Assembly (NCBI RefSeq): GCF_020618415.1
Contig: NZ_CP085345.1
Location: forward strand, 1,860,001 to 1,924,000
DNA length: 64,000 nucleotides
Reading direction: 5' to 3'
From: Cupriavidus sp. MP-37
GTDB taxonomy: Bacteria; Pseudomonadota; Gammaproteobacteria; Burkholderiales; Burkholderiaceae
Under the pieces are notes generated by a model that worked only from the letters and a program-made list of their open reading frames with translations, had not been told where the DNA came from and ran no database searches. The position numbers and the translations under genes were made by a program. This document shows, one piece after another, positions 37,360 to 45,632 of the stretch. How positions within the stretch are numbered: position 1 is the first letter of the stretch; every line of letters starts with the position of its first letter.

Positions 37360-38922
37360 TCACTTGCATCCCAGCCGCCTGGCCAGCTTGTGCAGGTTGC
37401 TGGCGTCGATGCCGAGCTGGCGCGCCGCCTGCGCCCAGTTGCCGCCGTGGTCGCGCAGCGCCTGCGCGATGCAGGCGCGCTGGGTGTGCTCGACGGCATC
37501 GCGCAGCGTGATGCCCGCGGCCAGCGCCGGCGTGGCGGGCGCGCTGGCCGCGTCGGAGCCGGCCTGTGCGGCCGGCGGCAGCTCGAGGCCGTCGAGGTCG
37601 AGCAGCTCCGGCTCCAGCGTGACGATATCGTTGCGGCCCGCGCCGCGGCTGACCGCGCGCAGCGCCGCGCGGCTGATCACGTGTTCCAGCTCGCGCACGT
37701 TGCCGGGCCAGCGGTAGTGGCGCAGCGCATCCTGCGCGCCGCCCGACAGCCGCAGGCTGCGCAGCCCAAGGCGGGCGCGGTTCAGCTCGAGGAAGCGCCC
37801 GGCCAGCAGCAGCACGTCGTTGCCGCGCTCGCGCAGCGGCGGGATCGGGATCGGGTAGACCGACAGGCGGTGGTACAGGTCGGCGCGGAACGAGCCGTCG
37901 CGCACATGCTCGCGCAGGTTGCGGTTGGTGGCAGCGATCACGCGCACGTTGACGCGGCGCGGGCGGTCCGAGCCCAGCCGCTGGATCTCGCCGTTCTGCA
38001 GCGTGCGCAGCAGCTTGGCCTGGATCGCCAGCGGCAGCTCGCCCACCTCATCAAGAAACAATGTGCCGCCGTCGGCGGCCTCGAAGCGCCCGGGGCGCTC
38101 GCCGATGGCGCCGGAGAAGGCGCCGCGCGCGTGGCCGAACAGCTCGCTCTCGGCCAGCGACTCGGGCAGCGCGGCGCAGTTGACATGCACCAGCGGCTGC
38201 GCGCGCCGGCGCGACTGGCGGTGCAGGCGGTGCGCGAACAGCTCCTTGCCGACCCCGGTCTCGCCCAGCAGCAGCACCGGCAGGTCGGTGTCGGCAACCA
38301 CTTCCAGTTCATGCAGCAGGTTGGCGATGGCCTCGCTCTGGCCGATGATCTCCGCGCCGCTGTCATGCGGGGCCGCGCTGTCTTCGGTATCGGGGGTGCC
38401 GCGCGCCAGCTGCAGCGCGCGGATCTCGCCCTCCAGCCGGGTGGTGCGGACGGCGGCTTCGACGATTACCGTCAGCCGCTGCAGTTCGGCCTGGGCCGCG
38501 CCGTCGAAGGTGCCGACCGTGAGCGCATCCAGCGTCAGCGCACCCCAGGGCTGCCCGTCCACTTCCAGCCGCGTGCCCATGCAGTCATGCACCGGCAGCG
38601 GCTCGCCCACATGCTCGTCGATCAGGCCGTCGTACGGGTCGGGCAGCATGCTGTCGTGATGGAAACAGGTCACGCCGCGGCGCGCCAGGATCGCGGCCAG
38701 GCGCGGATGCAGGCCCACGGCAAAGCGCCGGCCCAGGGCATCGCGCACCAGGCCGTCGACCGCCACCGGGCGCAGGTGGTCTTCCTCCAGCCGCAGCAGC
38801 GCCACGGCGCCGCAGCGGAAATGCGCGCGCAACGCGCTGACCAGACGTTGCAGGCGCACCGCATGCGGCAAATCGATGACGAGGTCGGCCAGCAGGTCGG
38901 GATACATCGCGCTTGGTAGCAT
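37360..38922 (-). CDS. norR: NorR, nitric-oxide-sensing sigma-54 activator
   Basis: A 520-residue regulator with a GAF domain (20-160) that in NorR holds a mononuclear iron, an AAA+ domain (190-425) and a Fis-type helix-turn-helix (about 475-515). C114 in VHDCMGTRLE matches the iron-ligand region of E. coli NorR. Walker A is GETGVGKE (220-227). The sigma-54 loop reads GAFSGA (267-272) rather than GAFTGA. It is divergent from norA, and one NorR operator touches its start codon, implying autoregulation. An inner ATG at 38907 is an alternative start. Confidence 0.93.
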   Translation of the reverse strand: MLPSAMYPDLLADLVIDLPHAVRLQRLVSALRAHFRCGAVALLRLEEDHLRPVAVDGLVRDALGRRFAVGLHPRLAAILARRGVTCFHHDSMLPDPYDGLIDEHVGEPLPVHDCMGTRLEVDGQPWGALTLDALTVGTFDGAAQAELQRLTVIVEAAVRTTRLEGEIRALQLARGTPDTEDSAAPHDSGAEIIGQSEAIANLLHELEVVADTDLPVLLLGETGVGKELFAHRLHRQSRRRAQPLVHVNCAALPESLAESELFGHARGAFSGAIGERPGRFEAADGGTLFLDEVGELPLAIQAKLLRTLQNGEIQRLGSDRPRRVNVRVIAATNRNLREHVRDGSFRADLYHRLSVYPIPIPPLRERGNDVLLLAGRFLELNRARLGLRSLRLSGGAQDALRHYRWPGNVRELEHVISRAALRAVSRGAGRNDIVTLEPELLDLDGLELPPAAQAGSDAASAPATPALAAGITLRDAVEHTQRACIAQALRDHGGNWAQAARQLGIDASNLHKLARRLGCK

Positions 38923-38980
38923 GGTTAAAAAAACCGCAAAGGGTAATTAGTACCGCGAGAAGTATAGGGTAAGTAATACC
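38923..38980. promoter_or_regulatory. Three NorR operators (GGT-N7-ACC)
   Basis: Exact GGT-N7-ACC copies occur at 38923-38935, 38942-38954 and 38968-38980. This is the operator published for NorR of R. eutropha, where three copies precede norAB. The first abuts the norR ATG. Confidence 0.92.
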
Positions 38981-39019
38981 CTGAGTTTTCCAACACCTTG
39001 ATTCAACGTGGTTTTTAAC

Positions 39020-39034
39020 TGGCACACTGCTCGC
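39020..39034 (+). promoter_or_regulatory. Sigma-54 promoter of norAB
   Basis: TGGCACACTGCTCGC has GG at 39021-39022 and GC at 39033-39034 with the required 10 bp between them. The start should be near 39046, 29 bp ahead of norA. NorR sites lie 40-110 bp upstream, a normal distance for a sigma-54 activator. Confidence 0.85.
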
Positions 39035-39074
39035 GTAAGTCAGGCGGTCATCACTTCCACACGGAGAAACCGCC

Positions 39075-39794
39075 ATGACGTTGCAAGACCATTCGCTCGG
39101 CCAGCTGGCCCGCCAGATCCCCGGCGCCACCCGCATCTTCCACGACCACGGGCTGGACTTCTGCTGCGGCGGCAAGCAGACCCTGCGCGACGCCGCGCAG
39201 CAGAAGGGGCTCGATGCCGCCGCCGTGGCCGCCATCGCCGCACAGCTGCACGCCCTGCAGGACGAGGCCGATCCGTCGGCGCAGGACTGGAACACGGCCG
39301 CGCCCGCGGCGCTGATCGACCATATCCTGACGCGCTTCCACGCGCGCCATCGCGAGCAGTTGCCCGAGCTGATCCGGCTGGCGCGGCGGGTCGAACAGGT
39401 CCACGGCGATCGGCCGGACTGCCCGCTCGGCCTGGCCGACCACCTGACCGAGATGCTGGGCGAGCTGGAATCCCATATGCAGAAGGAAGAGCAGGTGCTG
39501 TTCCCGATGTTGCTGCGCGGCCTGCATGCCGCCGCCAGCCGCCCGATCGCGGTGATGCGCGCCGAGCATGACGACCACGGCGTGGCCCTGCAGCGGCTGG
39601 CCGAACTGACCCACGACATCACGCTGCCGCGCGCCGCCTGCAATACCTGGCGCGCGCTCTACCTGGGCCTGGGCACGCTGCGCGAAGACCTGATGGAGCA
39701 CATCCACCTGGAAAACAACGTGCTGTTCGAAACCGCCACGGCCACCCCGCCCGCCGCGCAAGCCAACGGCTGCGGCTGCTCGGCGCACGCCTGA
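39075..39794 (+). CDS. norA: NorA / Ric (YtfE, ScdA-type) iron-sulfur repair protein
   Basis: A 239-residue di-iron protein. The N-terminal ScdA_N part (1-60) carries GLDFCCGGKQTLRDA and the C-terminal hemerythrin-like part holds the iron-binding His/Glu (HILTRFHARHREQLPELI, LESHMQKEEQVLFPML, EHDDHGVAL, HIHLENNVLFE). The family repairs or supplies iron to damaged Fe-S clusters and buffers NO. In R. eutropha the gene is called norA and is co-transcribed with norB. A CGGAG-like site precedes the ATG. Confidence 0.93.
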   Translation: MTLQDHSLGQLARQIPGATRIFHDHGLDFCCGGKQTLRDAAQQKGLDAAAVAAIAAQLHALQDEADPSAQDWNTAAPAALIDHILTRFHARHREQLPELIRLARRVEQVHGDRPDCPLGLADHLTEMLGELESHMQKEEQVLFPMLLRGLHAAASRPIAVMRAEHDDHGVALQRLAELTHDITLPRAACNTWRALYLGLGTLREDLMEHIHLENNVLFETATATPPAAQANGCGCSAHA

Positions 39795-39824
39795 GCCCGA
39801 CATCACCCCCAACCACTTCGCATC

Positions 39825-42113
39825 ATGGGTCCCTACCGCAAACTCTGGTTTCTGCTGATCGCCGTGCTGGCGGTCACGTTCTCCCTGCTCGGCTACTACG
39901 GCGTCGAGGTGTACCGGCAGGCCCCGCCGATCCCGGCCAAGGTGGTCACGGCCGAGGGCGGCACGCTGTTCAGCGGCGACGATATCCTCGACGGACAGAC
40001 CGCATGGCAATCGGTGGGCGGCATGCAGCTCGGCTCGATCTGGGGCCATGGCGCCTACCAGGCGCCGGACTGGACCGCCGACTGGCTGCACCGCGAACTG
40101 ACCGCATGGCTGGAGCTGGCCGCGCGTGATGCCTACGGCCGTGCCTTCGCGCAGCTCGACGCACCGGCGCAGGCCGCCTTGCGCGAGCAATTGCGCACCG
40201 AATACCGCGGCAATGCCGCCGATCCGGCCAGCAACGTGCTGACCGTGTCGAAGCGCCGCGCGCAAGCCATGGCCGAGACCGCCTCTTACTACGACCAGCT
40301 CTTCTCCGACGCGCCGGCGCTGCACGCCACCCGCGAGCACTACGCAATGAAGGAGAGCACGTTGCCGAGCGCCGAGCGCCGCCAGCAGCTGACGCATTTC
40401 TTCTTCTGGACCGCGTGGGCCGCATCGACCGCGCGCCCGGGCCATCAGGCCACCTACACCAACAACTGGCCGCACGAGCCGCTGGTCGGCAACCAGCCCA
40501 CCAGCGAAAACGTGGTGTGGTCGGTGATCAGCGTGGTGGTGCTGCTGGCCGGCGTCGGCTTCCTGGTGTGGGCGTGGGCCTTCCTGCGCGGCAAGGAAGA
40601 GTCGCCGCCGCAGGCGCCGGCGCGCGACCCGCTGCTGTCCGTGGCGCTGACGCCGTCGCAACGCGCGCTCGGCAAGTACCTGTTCCTGGTGGTGGCGCTG
40701 TTCGTGTTCCAGGTGTTCCTGGGCGGCTTTACCGCGCACTACACCGTCGAAGGCCAGAAGTTCTACGGCATCGACGTGTCGCAGTGGTTCCCGTACGCGC
40801 TGGTGCGCACCTGGCATATCCAGAGCGCGCTGTTCTGGATCGCCACCGGCTTCCTCGCCGCGGGGCTGTTCCTGGCGCCGCTGATCAACGGCGGCAAGGA
40901 CCCGAAGTTCCAGCGGCTGGGTGTCGACATCCTGTTCTGGGCGCTGGTGGTCGTGGTGGTGGGCTCGTTTACCGGCAACTACCTGGCGATCGCGCAGAAG
41001 CTGCCGCCGCACCTGAACTTCTGGCTCGGCCACCAGGGCTATGAATATGTCGACCTGGGCCGGCTGTGGCAGATCGGCAAGTTCGCCGGCATCGTGATCT
41101 GGCTGGTGCTGATGATGCGCGGCATCCTGCCGGCGCTGCGCGCCCGCGGCACCGACCGCAACCTGCTGGCGCTGCTGACCTCGTCGGTGGTGGCGATCGG
41201 CCTGTTCTACGGCGCGGGCCTGGCCTACGGCGAACGCACCAGCCTGACAGTGATGGAGTACTGGCGCTGGTGGGTGGTGCACCTGTGGGTGGAAGGCTTC
41301 TTCGAGGTCTTCGCCACCACGGCGCTGGCCTTCATCTTCTCCACGCTGGGCCTGGTGTCGCGCCCGATGGCCACGGCGGCCAGCCTGGCGTCGGCCTCGC
41401 TGTTCATGCTGGGCGGGATTCCCGGCACCTTCCACCACCTGTACTTTGCCGGCACCACCACGCCGGTGATGGCGGTGGGCGCCGCCTTCAGCGCGCTCGA
41501 AGTGGTGCCGCTGATCGTGCTGGGCCACGAGGCCTGGGAGAACTGGCGCCTGAAACAGCGCGCGCCGTGGATGGCCGAGCTGAAGTGGCCGCTGATGTGC
41601 TTTGTCGCGGTGGCGTTCTGGAACATGCTGGGCGCGGGCGTATTCGGCTTCATGATCAACCCGCCGATCTCGCTGTACTACGTCCAGGGCCAGAACACCA
41701 CGCCGGTCCACGCCCATGCCGCGCTGTTCGGCGTGTACGGCTTCCTGGCGCTGGGCTTTACGCTGCTGGTGCTGCGCTACGTGCGCCCCGCCTACCGTCT
41801 CAGCCCGGCGCTGATGAAGACCGCGTTCTGGGGCCTGAATGCCGGCCTGGTGCTGATGATCGGCACCAGCCTGCTGCCGATCGGCATCATCCAGTTCCTG
41901 GCCAGCGTCGAGCATGGCACCTGGTATGCACGCAGCGAGGCCTTCATGCAGCAGCCCATCCTGCAGACGCTGCGCTGGGTGCGCACCTTCGGCGACGTGG
42001 TGTTTATCGTCGGCGCGGTGTCGTTCGCCTGGCAGGTGGTGCTGGGGCTCGCCAGGCGCACGCCGCGCGCGGCGGATGCCGTGACGGTTGGGATGAAGCC
42101 GGCGGCCCGCTGA
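39825..42113 (+). CDS. norB: NorB, quinol-dependent nitric oxide reductase (qNor)
   Basis: A 762-residue inner-membrane enzyme that reduces 2 NO to N2O with quinol electrons. The N-terminal soluble part (about 35-235), absent from short cNorB, marks the single-subunit qNor. Heme and non-heme iron ligands are visible in LVRTWHIQSALFW, HLWVEGFFEVFATT, PGTFHHLYFAG and PVHAHAALFGVYG. About 14 membrane helices fit. It follows norA by 30 bp under the same NorR/sigma-54 promoter. Confidence 0.95.
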   Translation: MGPYRKLWFLLIAVLAVTFSLLGYYGVEVYRQAPPIPAKVVTAEGGTLFSGDDILDGQTAWQSVGGMQLGSIWGHGAYQAPDWTADWLHRELTAWLELAARDAYGRAFAQLDAPAQAALREQLRTEYRGNAADPASNVLTVSKRRAQAMAETASYYDQLFSDAPALHATREHYAMKESTLPSAERRQQLTHFFFWTAWAASTARPGHQATYTNNWPHEPLVGNQPTSENVVWSVISVVVLLAGVGFLVWAWAFLRGKEESPPQAPARDPLLSVALTPSQRALGKYLFLVVALFVFQVFLGGFTAHYTVEGQKFYGIDVSQWFPYALVRTWHIQSALFWIATGFLAAGLFLAPLINGGKDPKFQRLGVDILFWALVVVVVGSFTGNYLAIAQKLPPHLNFWLGHQGYEYVDLGRLWQIGKFAGIVIWLVLMMRGILPALRARGTDRNLLALLTSSVVAIGLFYGAGLAYGERTSLTVMEYWRWWVVHLWVEGFFEVFATTALAFIFSTLGLVSRPMATAASLASASLFMLGGIPGTFHHLYFAGTTTPVMAVGAAFSALEVVPLIVLGHEAWENWRLKQRAPWMAELKWPLMCFVAVAFWNMLGAGVFGFMINPPISLYYVQGQNTTPVHAHAALFGVYGFLALGFTLLVLRYVRPAYRLSPALMKTAFWGLNAGLVLMIGTSLLPIGIIQFLASVEHGTWYARSEAFMQQPILQTLRWVRTFGDVVFIVGAVSFAWQVVLGLARRTPRAADAVTVGMKPAAR

Positions 42114-42133
42114 ACCGCCGTTCCGGCAGCACG

Positions 42134-42163
42134 GTGGCCCGCCCGGGATGCCGTGCGGGCCAC
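42134..42163 (+). terminator. Hairpin after norB
   Basis: GTGGCCCGC (42134-42142) pairs with GCGGGCCAC (42155-42163), starting 20 bp after the norB stop. There is no T-run, so termination strength is uncertain. Confidence 0.45.
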
Positions 42164-42192
42164 TGGCGTGCTGGCTGGCGACGCAGCAGGGG

Positions 42193-42861
42193 CTAGCGCT
42201 GCGCCTGCTGTCCCTTCTGCTGCGCCTCGGCGGCAATCTCGCGGATGGCCTGCTCGAAGGCTTCCACCGGCTGGCCGCCGGTCACCAGGTAGCGGTCATT
42301 GAAGATGATCGACGGCACCGAACTGATGCCCATGCGCTGGTATTCGTCGATTTCCGCGCGCACCGCATCGGCATGGTCATCGCCCGCCAGCACCGCGCGG
42401 GCCGCCGCGGCATCGAGGCCGACGGACTGTGCGGCGTCGACCAGCACGTCATGATCGCTGGGGTCCTTGCCTTCGGCATGGTAGGCGCGCAGCAGCGCCA
42501 GCTTCAGCGGCAGCTGCTTGCCTTGCAGGCGCGCCCAGTGCAGCAGGCGATGGGCGTCGAAGGTGTTGTAGACGTGGGTGCGCGGGCCAAAGGCGAAGCC
42601 CACGGCGGCGCCGCGTTCGCGGATCATCGCCTGGGTTTCGGCAATCTGCGCCGGCGTGCGGCCGTACTTGCGGCCGAGATAGTCGACGATGGCTTCGCCT
42701 TCCGGGCGCATGCCGGGGTTCAGCTCGAACGGATGCACGACGATCTCGGCGTCGACCGCATCGCTGACCCGCTGCAGCGCCAGCTGCAACGAAGACAGGC
42801 CGATGGCGCACCAGGGGCAGGCGATATCGGAGACGAAGTCGATCTTGAGGGTTTGTGGCAT
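42193..42861 (-). CDS. DsbA-family (FrnE-like) thioredoxin-fold protein
   Basis: A 222-residue cytoplasmic thioredoxin-fold protein. The active pair is CPWC in VSDIACPWCAIGLSSLQLAL near the start, with a helical insert and a late SSVPSIIFNDRYLVTGGQP holding the cis-Pro. This is the FrnE/polyketide-type DsbA group, whose members act as disulfide oxidoreductases; some relatives are glutathione S-transferase-like isomerases. AGGAG precedes ATG 42861. It is convergent with norB. Confidence 0.87.
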   Translation of the reverse strand: MPQTLKIDFVSDIACPWCAIGLSSLQLALQRVSDAVDAEIVVHPFELNPGMRPEGEAIVDYLGRKYGRTPAQIAETQAMIRERGAAVGFAFGPRTHVYNTFDAHRLLHWARLQGKQLPLKLALLRAYHAEGKDPSDHDVLVDAAQSVGLDAAAARAVLAGDDHADAVRAEIDEYQRMGISSVPSIIFNDRYLVTGGQPVEAFEQAIREIAAEAQQKGQQAQR

Positions 42862-43009
42862 GGCGGCTCCTGGGCGTGTTCGCAAGCCGGGGCGAGGCCA
42901 TGCCCCGGCCCGGATTGAATGTTGCCGACAGGGTAGCGTGACTGCCGAATCCTTGCAGGCGGACGCTTCGGCCGGTGGCCGCGCGCCCCCCCGCCGCGCC
43001 GTGGCCGTG

Positions 43010-43417
43010 CTAGTCCCAGCGGCGACCGTAGCCGCGGCCGTGGTCATCGTGGTCACCGTGGCGGCGCGCCCATTCGCGCTCGCGCCATTCGCGGCGGTGG
43101 TCGTGGTAGCCGTCGCGGTAATAGCCGCGGTAATAGGCGCGACGATAGCCACGGTCGTTGTCGTAGCGCACCGGCACCGGCGCGACCACCACGGGGCGCG
43201 GCGCCACCACGACCGGGCGCGGCGCATAGGCCACGGGTGCGGGCGCATACACCGGCGCCGGCGCATAGACCGGGGCCGGATGGTAGACCGGCGCCGGCTG
43301 CGCCACCACCACGCCAGGCACGCCGATGCCGATATCGATGTTCACGCCGGCGTAAGCACCAGCGCTGGCCACCAGCATTGCACCACCTGCTACCGCTATT
43401 GCGATGATTCGTTTCAT
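43010..43417 (-). CDS. Secreted Pro/Val/Tyr repeat protein
   Basis: A 135-residue protein with a clear signal peptide (1-23, RIIAIAVAGGAMLVASAGAYA). Next come PAPVYAPAPVYAP and RPVVVAP repeats (about 40-80), then an Arg/Tyr/His/Asp-rich tail (YYRGYYRDGYHDHRREW). GGGAGG precedes ATG 43417. It is likely periplasmic or surface-exposed; similar proteins in Burkholderiales are annotated only as hypothetical. Confidence 0.75.
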   Translation of the reverse strand: MKRIIAIAVAGGAMLVASAGAYAGVNIDIGIGVPGVVVAQPAPVYHPAPVYAPAPVYAPAPVAYAPRPVVVAPRPVVVAPVPVRYDNDRGYRRAYYRGYYRDGYHDHRREWREREWARRHGDHDDHGRGYGRRWD

Positions 43418-43591
43418 GGCTGCCTCCCAAGGGGCGTTGGACATGGGCTCACTGTAGGGGGGCGGGCTGTAATATGGCGCGCGCGAAGTGTTGCAAGTGT
43501 GACGCGGTGTAACCCCGCGCCCGGCCGGAGCGTGCCGGCGCGGCCTGTATCATGCCAGGCCTGACCCAGGCATTTCGCTTCCAAGCTGCTC

Positions 43592-43981
43592 ATGCGCCGT
43601 ACCGCCGCCACCCTGCTGGCACTGACCGCCTTCACCGCCAATCCCACTGCCGCCATCGCTGCCACCGCCGCCGCCGATCTCCAGGCCGGCAAGGCGTTGT
43701 TCGCCACGCGCTGCGCCTCGTGCCACCACGTCGGGCGCAATGCGCGCGCGGGCTTTGGTCCGCAACTGAACGGGGTCTTCGGCCGCGCAGCCGGCAGCAC
43801 GCCGGATTTCCAGTATTCGGACGCGATGCGCGCGTCGAAGGTGGTGTGGTCGCATGACACGCTGCGTGCCTTCGTCCGCTCGCCCGGCAAGGTGGTGCCG
43901 GGCACGAAGATGCGGTTCTGGGGGTTGGGCGATGACCAGCAGATCACCGATCTGCTGGCGTATCTGGAGACCTTCAAGTAA
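43592..43981 (+). CDS. Class I cytochrome c
   Basis: A 129-residue periplasmic cytochrome with a signal peptide (1-23), heme motif CASCH followed by VGRNARAGFGPQLNG, and an axial Met in GTKMRFWG. The size and spacing suit a c2/c550-type electron carrier. No ribosome site of good quality is visible before ATG 43592. Its partners are unknown; qNor takes quinol, so it is not needed for norB. Confidence 0.9.
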   Translation: MRRTAATLLALTAFTANPTAAIAATAAADLQAGKALFATRCASCHHVGRNARAGFGPQLNGVFGRAAGSTPDFQYSDAMRASKVVWSHDTLRAFVRSPGKVVPGTKMRFWGLGDDQQITDLLAYLETFK

Positions 43982-44007
43982 GCCGGCGCGGCTCTGCCCG
44001 CGCCGCC

Positions 44008-44490
44008 TCACTCCGCAAAATGCGGCCCCGGCCCTTCGCCCGCCAACGCGTCATGCGGATTCCGTAGCGGACACGCCTTCAGCGACAGGCAGCCACAGCC
44101 GATGCACCCGTCCAGCTGATCGCGCAATTGCGTGAGCGTGCGGATCCGTTCGTCGAGGTCATCGCGCCAGCTGGCGGAGAGCTTGCGCCAGTCCGCCACG
44201 GTGGGTGCGCGGCCATCGGGCAGCTTCTGCATGGCGTCGGCGATCACCGCCAGCGGCAGCCCCATGCGCTGCGCCACGCGGATCACCGCCAGGCGCCGCA
44301 GCACGGCGCGCGCATAGCGGCGCTGGTTGCCGCCGCTGCGGGTGCTGGCGATCAGGCCGCGCGCTTCATAGAAATGCAGGGCGGAGACGGCAATGCCGGT
44401 GCGCGCCGCCACTTCGCCGACGGAGAGCAGTTCTTCCGACGGTGCGGGACGGCGCCGGCGCGGGTTGGCGGGCGGTTGCTTGGAGGCCAT
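44008..44490 (-). CDS. soxR: SoxR, redox-sensing MerR-family regulator
   Basis: A 160-residue MerR-family regulator. The DNA-binding part has LSVGEVAARTGIAVSALHFY and the C-terminal cluster CIGCGCLSLKAC matches the CX2CXCX5C [2Fe-2S] site of SoxR. Oxidation by redox-cycling compounds switches SoxR to an activator. It faces a Rid-family gene across a promoter with a SoxR-like box. Confidence 0.93.
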   Translation of the reverse strand: MASKQPPANPRRRRPAPSEELLSVGEVAARTGIAVSALHFYEARGLIASTRSGGNQRRYARAVLRRLAVIRVAQRMGLPLAVIADAMQKLPDGRAPTVADWRKLSASWRDDLDERIRTLTQLRDQLDGCIGCGCLSLKACPLRNPHDALAGEGPGPHFAE

Positions 44491-44547
44491 GGCAAGGACG
44501 GGCAGCGCTGGAATACGGGAATGCCCATGCTACCACCATGGCCGCGC

Positions 44548-44578
44548 TTGACCTTAACCTAACTTGAGGTTTGATACT
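44548..44578 (+). promoter_or_regulatory. SoxR-type promoter with 19-bp spacer
   Basis: TTGACC (44548-44553) and GATACT (44573-44578) are separated by 19 bp, the long spacing typical of MerR/SoxR promoters. An imperfect 20-bp palindrome (44551-44570) lies in that spacer, and its right half ACTTGAGG matches the SoxR consensus half-site. Confidence 0.75.
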
Positions 44579-44614
44579 GGCGGCTCCTCTGTCCGAGATG
44601 CCATCTACAAGCCG

Positions 44615-45112
44615 ATGACCATGTTTCCGTTCTCGCCCTCGTCCCTGCGCTCGCCCGCGATGCCTTCCCTGCCGGTGGCGCCGGCGGTGCCCTTCGCGCG
44701 TCCCAATGATTCGCTGAGCCTGCTCAACCCCGACGGCCTGTATGACCCGCGGCCCAACGGCTATTCGCACGTAGCCGTGGTCGAGGGCCCGGTCCGCATC
44801 GTCTATGTCTCGGGGCAGGGCGGCGAGGATGCGGCGGGCTGCCTGCCGCTCGATTTTCCGCGCCAGGTGGCGCGCGCCATGCACAACCTGCGCGTTGCGC
44901 TGCAGGCAGCGGGTGCCGACGTCGGCGACGTGGCCAAGCTCACGGTGCTGGTGGTGGACCATTCGCACGACCGCCTGCGCACCTTCGGCGCGGCGCTGCG
45001 CGAGATGTGGGGCGACCGGCCGACGCCGGCCTGCACGCTGATCCCGGTGCCGCGGCTGGCGCTGGACAACATGCTGTTCGAGATCGAAGCGACAGCAGTG
45101 CTGCCTGCCTGA
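44615..45112 (+). CDS. Rid-family (YjgF/YER057c) protein without the RidA arginine
   Basis: A protein of about 165 residues. After a 45-residue Pro/Ser-rich lead comes the Rid fold (VVEGPVRIVYVSGQGGEDA, VARAMHNLRVALQAAGADVGD, DRPTPACTLIPVPRLA). RidA deaminates 2-aminoacrylate using an Arg in the PAR segment; here that position is Cys, so this is probably a different subgroup. The start is uncertain: ATG 44615, 44621 or 44660. The SoxR-type promoter just upstream suggests redox control. Confidence 0.78.
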   Translation: MTMFPFSPSSLRSPAMPSLPVAPAVPFARPNDSLSLLNPDGLYDPRPNGYSHVAVVEGPVRIVYVSGQGGEDAAGCLPLDFPRQVARAMHNLRVALQAAGADVGDVAKLTVLVVDHSHDRLRTFGAALREMWGDRPTPACTLIPVPRLALDNMLFEIEATAVLPA

Positions 45113-45143
45113 ACCGCGGCGGTCCGCGAACCGGCGCCGGGAC

Positions 45144-45530
45144 TCAGCGCGCCGCGGCGCTGAAGGTCTTGTTGACGATCTTCCAGACCCCGTCGATCTC
45201 GAGCAGCGTCATGTAGTCGGTGAAGGTCACGCCCGGGTATTCCAGCACCACCTTGGCCACGCCGGCGTTGCCGACTACGTCGAACTGCGTGATGAAGCGC
45301 TTGCGCTGCGCTTCGTCCGCGGCCGGATGGCCGGGGCAGCGCGCCGTGGCGAATTCCTCGACCGTCAGCGCATGCAGCTTGCCGTCGCGGAACGAGACAA
45401 TGCGCGCATCCGGCGCGAACGCCTTGTACATGAATTCGGCCTTGCCGGTGATATGGCCCTGCAGGTAGTCCTCGATCGGCGCGAGCGCGGCCACGTGGCG
45501 GGACGTCAGGCCCGTTTCCGAAAACGTCAT
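45144..45530 (-). CDS. NTF2-like (lumazine-binding-like) small protein
   Basis: A 128-residue SnoaL/NTF2-fold protein (IEDYLQGHITGKAEFMYKAF, SFRDGKLHALTVEEFA, VVLEYPGVTFTDYMTLLEID, WKIVNKTF). This matches the lumazine-binding-like 2 family, which mixes enzymes and proteins of unknown function. GGAGGAG precedes ATG 45530. It is convergent with the Rid gene. Confidence 0.82.
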   Translation of the reverse strand: MTFSETGLTSRHVAALAPIEDYLQGHITGKAEFMYKAFAPDARIVSFRDGKLHALTVEEFATARCPGHPAADEAQRKRFITQFDVVGNAGVAKVVLEYPGVTFTDYMTLLEIDGVWKIVNKTFSAAAR

Positions 45531-45632
45531 GATCTCCTCCAAAACTGGACGGCAGGGACTGCGCCATGCCGCAACGTTGAAAGCGCTGATTGTATTCCAG
45601 TTTTGTATGCAAAAGATCAATGACGACCGCGC

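Noticed and set aside
43500..43590. Regulatory RNA or riboswitch before the cytochrome c gene
   Set aside because: Only ordinary GC-rich hairpins are visible; no conserved riboswitch core could be recognised.
44564..44614. Longer Rid protein starting at TTG 44564
   Set aside because: It would begin inside the SoxR box and upstream of the predicted transcription start near 44585.
45605..45625. GATCAA with TGCAAAA as an FNR-like site
   Set aside because: The left half is poor and the place does not suit either neighbouring promoter.
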